A stretch of 64,000 nucleotides of DNA, from NCBI GenBank assembly GCA_009841235.1, contig VXMH01000061.1, forward strand, positions 1 to 64,000. Direction: 5' to 3'. The notes under the pieces were generated by a model that had not been told where the DNA came from, made no database searches, and saw only the letters and a list, made by a program, of their open reading frames with translations. This DNA is from Caldilineaceae bacterium SB0661_bin_32. GTDB lineage: Bacteria; Chloroflexota; Anaerolineae; Caldilineales; Caldilineaceae. Numbering within the stretch: the stretch's first letter is position 1; each line of letters starts with the position of its first letter. Positions 57,502-64,000 of the stretch are shown in pieces. The position numbers and the translations under genes are program-made.

Positions 57502-58092
57502 CTATTCGCCGAACTGAATCAGCGCCGTTCTCAGCCGGTCCTCAACGCTGGTGACATCGGCAGGGATCTGCTGCAGGGCGCGCTGCGCTTCGACGACGCT
57601 GTACCCCAGGCCCGTAAGCGCTTCCATCACCTCCGCATCGGCATCGAGCGCGATGGCAAGTCCGGCCAGTTCGCCCTCTACCGGTTCCAGTTTGTCTTTG
57701 AGCTCGACAACCACTTTCTCGGCTGTGCGCTTGCCGATGCCCGGTACACGCGCGACGACGCCCGGCTCCTCGTTGGCAACGGCAAGGCGCAACGCGTCCG
57801 GTGTCAAGGCGCTCAGTGCAGCGAGGGCGACCTTTGGACCGATGCCGGATACCCCCAGAAGCAGTTCAAAGATGACGAGCTCGTCGAGTTCTTCAAAGCC
57901 ATACAGACTCAGGTCGTTCTCTCTCACCTGCAGATAGGTATGCAGAGAAAGAATGTCTCCGGCCTGGAAGCGTGCGGAGATGGGGTCCGGGGTGAAGACG
58001 CGGAGGCCGATGCCGGCGGCTGCATGGCCCACTTCGATGATCAGAAAGTTGGCGCCCACGGCCGTAACAGTACCGCGTACCTGGCGAATCAT
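57502..58092 (-). CDS. ruvA: Holliday junction branch migration protein RuvA
   Basis: MIRQVRGTVTAVGANFLIIEVGHAAAGIGLRV, LLLGVSGIGPKVALAALSAL, VPGIGKRTAEKVVVELKDKL. Confidence 0.95.
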   Translation of the reverse strand: MIRQVRGTVTAVGANFLIIEVGHAAAGIGLRVFTPDPISARFQAGDILSLHTYLQVRENDLSLYGFEELDELVIFELLLGVSGIGPKVALAALSALTPDALRLAVANEEPGVVARVPGIGKRTAEKVVVELKDKLEPVEGELAGLAIALDADAEVMEALTGLGYSVVEAQRALQQIPADVTSVEDRLRTALIQFGE

Positions 58093-58132
58093 GTTTTGTC
58101 CTCTTGCGGAATGAGTAGTCGGCTGCGGGCGG

Positions 58133-58678
58133 TTACGCGTCAGCGACAAGCGCGTGGAAACGTCCCGTTTGCAGATGACAGAGGGCAATAGCGACGCCGT
58201 CAGCCGCGTCGTCCGGGTGGGGCGTTTCCTCCAGGTCAAGTAGATGGCGGACCATGGCCTGCATCTGATATTTGTCGGCGTTGCCGTAACCTGTGAGCGC
58301 CTGTTTGATGGTCGCAGGCGTATATTCGATCAAAGGCAGATCGGCCAGGGCGGCAGCCAGCAGGGCTGCGCCGCGGGCCTGGCCGACAGTGATGGCAGTT
58401 GTTACATTTCGCCCAAAGAAAAGCTCTTCAACGGCAACTTCGTGCGGCTGGAACCTGTGAATGAGCTCTTGGATGTCCAGGAAAATCTTGCGCAGACGCA
58501 GGTGCATCGGCTGCCCCGGTGATGTATGGATTACGCCGCAGGTAAGCAGTTCATAGTCGCCGGTTACGGTTTCGAGGACGACACCGTAACCGGTTGAAGC
58601 GGTACCCGGGTCGATTCCGAGGACGCGCCGCTCGCGGTCGGGTTCGCCTGTATGGCGGCGTGCGCTGCGCGCTGTCAT
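58133..58678 (-). CDS. ruvC: Crossover junction endodeoxyribonuclease RuvC
   Basis: RVLGIDPGTASTGYGVV, VAVEELFFGRNVTTAITVGQARG, TPATIKQALTGYGNADKYQMQAMVR, HPDDAADGVAIALCH. Confidence 0.95.
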   Translation of the reverse strand: MTARSARRHTGEPDRERRVLGIDPGTASTGYGVVLETVTGDYELLTCGVIHTSPGQPMHLRLRKIFLDIQELIHRFQPHEVAVEELFFGRNVTTAITVGQARGAALLAAALADLPLIEYTPATIKQALTGYGNADKYQMQAMVRHLLDLEETPHPDDAADGVAIALCHLQTGRFHALVADA

Positions 58679-58753
58679 GTTGGGGCTGCCAAACGAATTT
58701 CGGTCGGTGTGGGAGACTGGTCTTTTCTGCCCGCCGCAGCTATACGTCCTGAG

Positions 58754-59524
58754 CTATGCGACTTGAGCAACCAGCTCGTCGGTCAGTTCCAGATTGTGGT
58801 GGACCCTGTTGACATCGTCAAGCTCTTCGAGAGATTCGAGCAGCTGCAGGACGGTCAGACCGGCGCGTGTATCAAGAGAGAGCGTCTGATTGGGCTGCTT
58901 GATCAACTCCGAAGCATCCGGCTGAATGCCCGCTTTACGCAGAGTTTTGTCTACCTGGGCGAGGTCGGTCCTTTCGGTGAAGATTTCGACGGCATCGTCG
59001 CTGACTTCGACGTCTTCGGCGCCCGCATCCAGGGCCTCCATAAAGATCTCTTCGGGATCCAGTTCGGTGGGGTTGCCGTCGCCATCCTGGAGGTGTATCG
59101 CCACATAACCTTTGGTCGTAAACTGCCAGGCCACGGACCCCGGCTCGCTGAGGTTGCCGTTTGCCTGCGTAAAACAGCGCCGCACTTGGGCGATGGTGCG
59201 GTTGCGGTTATCGGTCAGACATTCAAGCAGAACGGCGACGCCGTGCGGCGCGTAGCCTTCGTAAAGGATTTCCTCGATATCGGCGGCATCTTTGTCCAGG
59301 CCTGCACCGCGGCGTATTGCCGACTCGATGCGGTCCTTGGGCATATTCTCGGCGCGCGCTTTTTCGATAGCGAGCCGCAGGCGCACATTGGCGTCACTGT
59401 CCGGACCGCCTTCGCGGGCGGCTACCTGAAGCTCGCGGGCCAGCTTGGTAAAGAGCTTGCCGCGGGCGTTGTCATTGGCGCCTTTTTTTCGCTTGATCGT
59501 AGACCATTTGGAATGACCAGACAT
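58754..59524 (-). CDS. YebC/PmpR family transcriptional/translational regulator
   Basis: MSGHSKWSTIKRKKGANDNARGKLFTKLARELQVAAREGGPDSDANVRLRLAIEKARAENMPKDRIE. Confidence 0.95.
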   Translation of the reverse strand: MSGHSKWSTIKRKKGANDNARGKLFTKLARELQVAAREGGPDSDANVRLRLAIEKARAENMPKDRIESAIRRGAGLDKDAADIEEILYEGYAPHGVAVLLECLTDNRNRTIAQVRRCFTQANGNLSEPGSVAWQFTTKGYVAIHLQDGDGNPTELDPEEIFMEALDAGAEDVEVSDDAVEIFTERTDLAQVDKTLRKAGIQPDASELIKQPNQTLSLDTRAGLTVLQLLESLEELDDVNRVHHNLELTDELVAQVA

Positions 59525-59644
59525 TTTTGCTCCTATTCTGATCCAATTCGCATTTGCATCGGGAACGGGACTCAACTGCACTGAATATGAGAGGATGGCG
59601 TCTTCACCGCCCAGTTGGGCAAGCCGCGCCCAAGGTCCCCCGTA

Positions 59645-61381
<1,737 letters not shown>

Positions 61382-61481
61382 TTATTTGCCCGGCTGATCC
61401 GAACTCCGGTCCTTCAGGCAGTTCACAGGACTGTGACGCCGGCAAGCGAGCAGTAGTTCCAACGTAGAGAAAGACTTCAAA

Positions 61482-61510
61482 ATCGTAACACGGCGTCATC
61501 GCGGTGTCAA
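61482..61510 (-). promoter_or_regulatory. Putative sigma70 promoter of pyrG
   Basis: On minus strand TTGACA (61505-61510) - 17 nt - TACGAT (61482-61487). Confidence 0.6.
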
Positions 61511-61593
61511 AGGAATTCAGAAGGCGGAGCCGCCCGGAACGTAACCGAAGACGGAATGACGCGAGAATTTCAGCGAGATGCAGGGGCTTGCGC

Positions 61594-61986
61594 CTACTCT
61601 CCCAGAGCAACTACAAAAGCAACGGCCCGCTCGTCGTCGTGGCTCAGGCTTACGGACCACTGGCTCAGACCCAGGGACCGGGCGCGGCGTGCGGCTGCGC
61701 CATGGAGCTGGACGGAGGGCGCGCCGCGTGCGTCGGAAACGACTTCCAGGTCGATCCAACGGATTCCGTCCCGCCAGGCGCCGGTTCCCAAGGCTTTGGC
61801 GATCGCCTCTTTGGCAGCGAAACGGGCAGCGAGGGATTCAACGCGATCACGGCAGTGGCCCAGCTCGGCCTCAGTGTAAAGGCGCTTCAGAAACCTCATG
61901 CGCGCCGGCGGGGCGCCCTCGTAACGCGAGACGGCCCGGCGAATGCGCTCGATTTCTACAATGTCAACACCTGTGCGCAGGATCAT
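61594..61986 (-). CDS. acpS: Holo-[acyl-carrier-protein] synthase
   Basis: GVDIVEIERIRRAVSRY, ARFAAKEAIAKALGTG, WSVSLSHDDERAVAFVVA. Confidence 0.95.
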   Translation of the reverse strand: MILRTGVDIVEIERIRRAVSRYEGAPPARMRFLKRLYTEAELGHCRDRVESLAARFAAKEAIAKALGTGAWRDGIRWIDLEVVSDARGAPSVQLHGAAARRARSLGLSQWSVSLSHDDERAVAFVVALGE

Positions 61987-62082
61987 TCTTCAGTAGGCAT
62001 ACTTGCGGCCGAATTCAGATTGCATCGCGGTGTGCTTCTTTCAGGCCTTTGACGTGCGGCGTTCGCTCGGACCGGTTTGCAG

Positions 62083-63171
62083 TCATGGCGGGTCGCGGGG
62101 ATCATCGAGATCGTCAAAGCCATACAGTTTGGAGACGACATAGAGCGGGCGGGCCTTGACGTCATCGTAGATGCGGGCAAGATACTCGCCGATGATTCCC
62201 AGAAAGATGAGTTGAATTCCTCCCAGGAAGAGTACGGCAACCAAGGTGGAGGCCTGGCCCAGGAAGGCGTTGTTGCCGGAGAGACGCAGGACCGTCGTCA
62301 CGATAGTTCCCAGCAGACTTACAAAGGCCAGAAAAAAGCCAAAGTAGGTGCTGAGCCGCAGGGGAATGTAGCTGAAACTGGTGATCGCGTCCAGTGTCAG
62401 GCGGAGCATTTTGCCGAGCGGATACTTGGTGTCACCGGCAAAGCGCTCCGCCCGCTGGTATTCGATGCCAATCTGGCGGTAGCCGACCCAACTGCTGAGG
62501 CCGCGCATGAAGCGATGCTGCTCGCGTAAACGGCGCATTGTCAGGAGGACCTGGCGGTCGATCAGGCGAAAGTCACCCGTGTTCACGGGGATTTCCACAT
62601 CGGTAATGCGGCGAAGAAGCCGGTAGAAAGCGCTGGCCGTCCAGAGTTTGAACCGGGACTCGCCGCGTCTCTGGGCGCGCACGGCGTAGACAACCTCATA
62701 GCCTTCGCGCCATTTGTCGAACATTTCATTGATCAGCTCAGGCGGATCCTGCAGGTCGGCGTCTATGATCGCGATCGCGTCCCCCAGCGCATAGTCCATG
62801 CCGGCAGTAATGGCGAGCTGGTGGCCGAAGTTCCGAGAGAAGTTGATGATTTTAACGCGCGGGTCCTGCTCGCGCAGAGAAAGTAGCATCGAGAGAGATT
62901 CATCGCGGCTGCCGTCATTGACGCAGAGCAGTTCCCACGGTTGACCGATGTCGCCCAGAACGGCGGCCATGCGCCGGTAGAGTTCGGAAATCACCTCTTC
63001 TTCGTTGAAGATGGGCACGATAACGGAGATGACCGGGCGCCAGCTGAGGTCCTGGGAATCGGCACAGTTCTGATGCGGGGCGTGCTCCGGTTTCGGGTCG
63101 TCCGGCGGGTTGGGCGCGCTGGGGGACCGTTGACCTGTCCGGGGCGGCACGGTCTCAGTTGGAGGGTTCAT
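62083..63171 (-). CDS. Glycosyltransferase family 2 (GtrB/DPM1-like, C-terminal TM pair)
   Basis: [49 protein letters not shown], then TM segments. Confidence 0.95.
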   Translation of the reverse strand: MNPPTETVPPRTGQRSPSAPNPPDDPKPEHAPHQNCADSQDLSWRPVISVIVPIFNEEEVISELYRRMAAVLGDIGQPWELLCVNDGSRDESLSMLLSLREQDPRVKIINFSRNFGHQLAITAGMDYALGDAIAIIDADLQDPPELINEMFDKWREGYEVVYAVRAQRRGESRFKLWTASAFYRLLRRITDVEIPVNTGDFRLIDRQVLLTMRRLREQHRFMRGLSSWVGYRQIGIEYQRAERFAGDTKYPLGKMLRLTLDAITSFSYIPLRLSTYFGFFLAFVSLLGTIVTTVLRLSGNNAFLGQASTLVAVLFLGGIQLIFLGIIGEYLARIYDDVKARPLYVVSKLYGFDDLDDPRDPP

Positions 63172-63538
63172 TTCGGTTCCTGCTTAGGTCAACTTTCCGC
63201 CATCGCGATTCGCTCTTCGAGCACAACCAGGGGGACGAACATTATGGAGGAATCTCCGCCGCCGGTCGGCCCTGCGCTGGATTGGGTTTCAGACGACGTC
63301 AGCGGATTCAATCGTACTGAATTCCAAAAGGTTGGTCAAGCGATAGACCGGGTAGAGTGCATCCCGGATTTTTTGCGGTGATCACGCAAACGGTGGTGGT
63401 TTCAGCCCCGGCAACAGTTCGATCCCACTTGATGAACAATAATATAAAACATATTTTTTACTCTTTCTCATCTCCGCCGCCGCACCGCGGACCCCCCCCT
63501 CAGCCATCGCCAGGATGAACTGGGGGCCCCAAAAAACT

Positions 63539-63760
63539 TGACAAAACCTGTCCAAACCTGACAACATCCTTCAGCGCATTCACCGGCGAGCCGTTGAGAA
63601 AAAAGGGGGGGGTCCCCCCCAAAAACATGACAAAACCTGCCAAACACGACAAATCCTGCCAAAATCCTTCAGAGCATTAACGATTGAGCCGTTGAATCGA
63701 ACGGGGGAGTCCCCCAAAAAAACCTGACAAAACCTGTAAAAGTCCTTCAACGCTCCTCAC
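63539..63760. repeat. Imperfect noncoding tandem repeat (about 2.3 units) with G-run/C-run palindromes
   Basis: TGACAAAACCTG..CCTTCA..GCATT..GAGCCGTTGA..GGGGG-GTCCCCC-AAAAA starting at 63539, 63628 and 63725 (89- and 97-nt spacing). Confidence 0.7.
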
Positions 63761-64000
63761 GCCTCTCCACTCTCTCCTCGCCTTTTGTCCTGATTCAGAC
63801 AACGACCTCACAAAAATCTGGGATGCACCCTGCGTCTTTCGGGTAAGTCTGGGGGAATGGGTTGATAGTGAGCTTAACCGGGTATCCCGAGTTCGGGGAG
63901 CCAGGCAGCCAAGGCGCTGCCATGGGCGCAGACTGCGGAAACGGTCCCGGTTGCGTGTTCGGAGGAAATCGGCTACGCTTGCGGCGAAAGGTCAGTTCAC

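Noticed and set aside
63382-63662. Small minus-strand ORFs (61 and 64 aa) at the right end
   Set aside because: They translate through the poly-G/poly-C repeat region; Cys/Phe/Gly-rich shadow peptides without RBS or homology signal.
63539-63760. CRISPR array
   Set aside because: Only about 2.3 long units (89-97 nt) with imperfect repeats throughout, no regular 25-40 nt repeat/spacer pattern and no cas genes.

Overview
GC-rich bacterial chromosome window. Protein signatures (CUT1 solute-binding lipoproteins with 'CAAPAAPAET..' N-termini, many Uma2 and Gfo/Idh/MocA-type enzymes) suggest a Chloroflexota, possibly Caldilineae-like organism; this is inference, with no rRNA present. Most of the window is catabolic accessory content: (i) two tandem divergent GCS2/YbdK-type carboxylate-amine ligases next to an ATP-grasp-like protein (1-5 kb); (ii) an acid-sugar locus with DUF1537 kinase, PdxA2-like and LarA-like proteins (5.4-10.4 kb); (iii) a compact type II restriction-modification pair (10.4-12.1 kb); (iv) a tandem Uma2 duplication; (v) a CE15-like esterase, sugar isomerases and a CUT1 ABC importer (15-22.6 kb); (vi) a RhaD/RhaE-like aldolase-dehydrogenase fusion, an amidase and a Kelch lipoprotein; (vii) a Dpp-type importer followed by two paralogous ~560-aa proteins of unclear family (30.5-37.9 kb); (viii) a second CUT1 importer with a Tat-type lipoprotein SBP, an amidohydrolase, mannonate dehydratase and FAH-family protein; (ix) a truncated BrnT/BrnA-like toxin-antitoxin remnant flanked by duplicated 3' ends of a DUF402-like gene (48.2-48.8 kb); (x) a BMP-type nucleoside importer operon. 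The right end is a housekeeping block on the minus strand (tRNA-Thr, efp, ruvA, ruvC, yebC-like, pyrG, acpS, GT2), followed by a noncoding imperfect tandem repeat with G/C-run palindromes. No CRISPR array and no complete mobile element were seen. The best candidates for something undescribed are the divergent amidoligase pair, the tandem GH-like paralogs, the BrnTA/DUF402 junction and the terminal repeat region.
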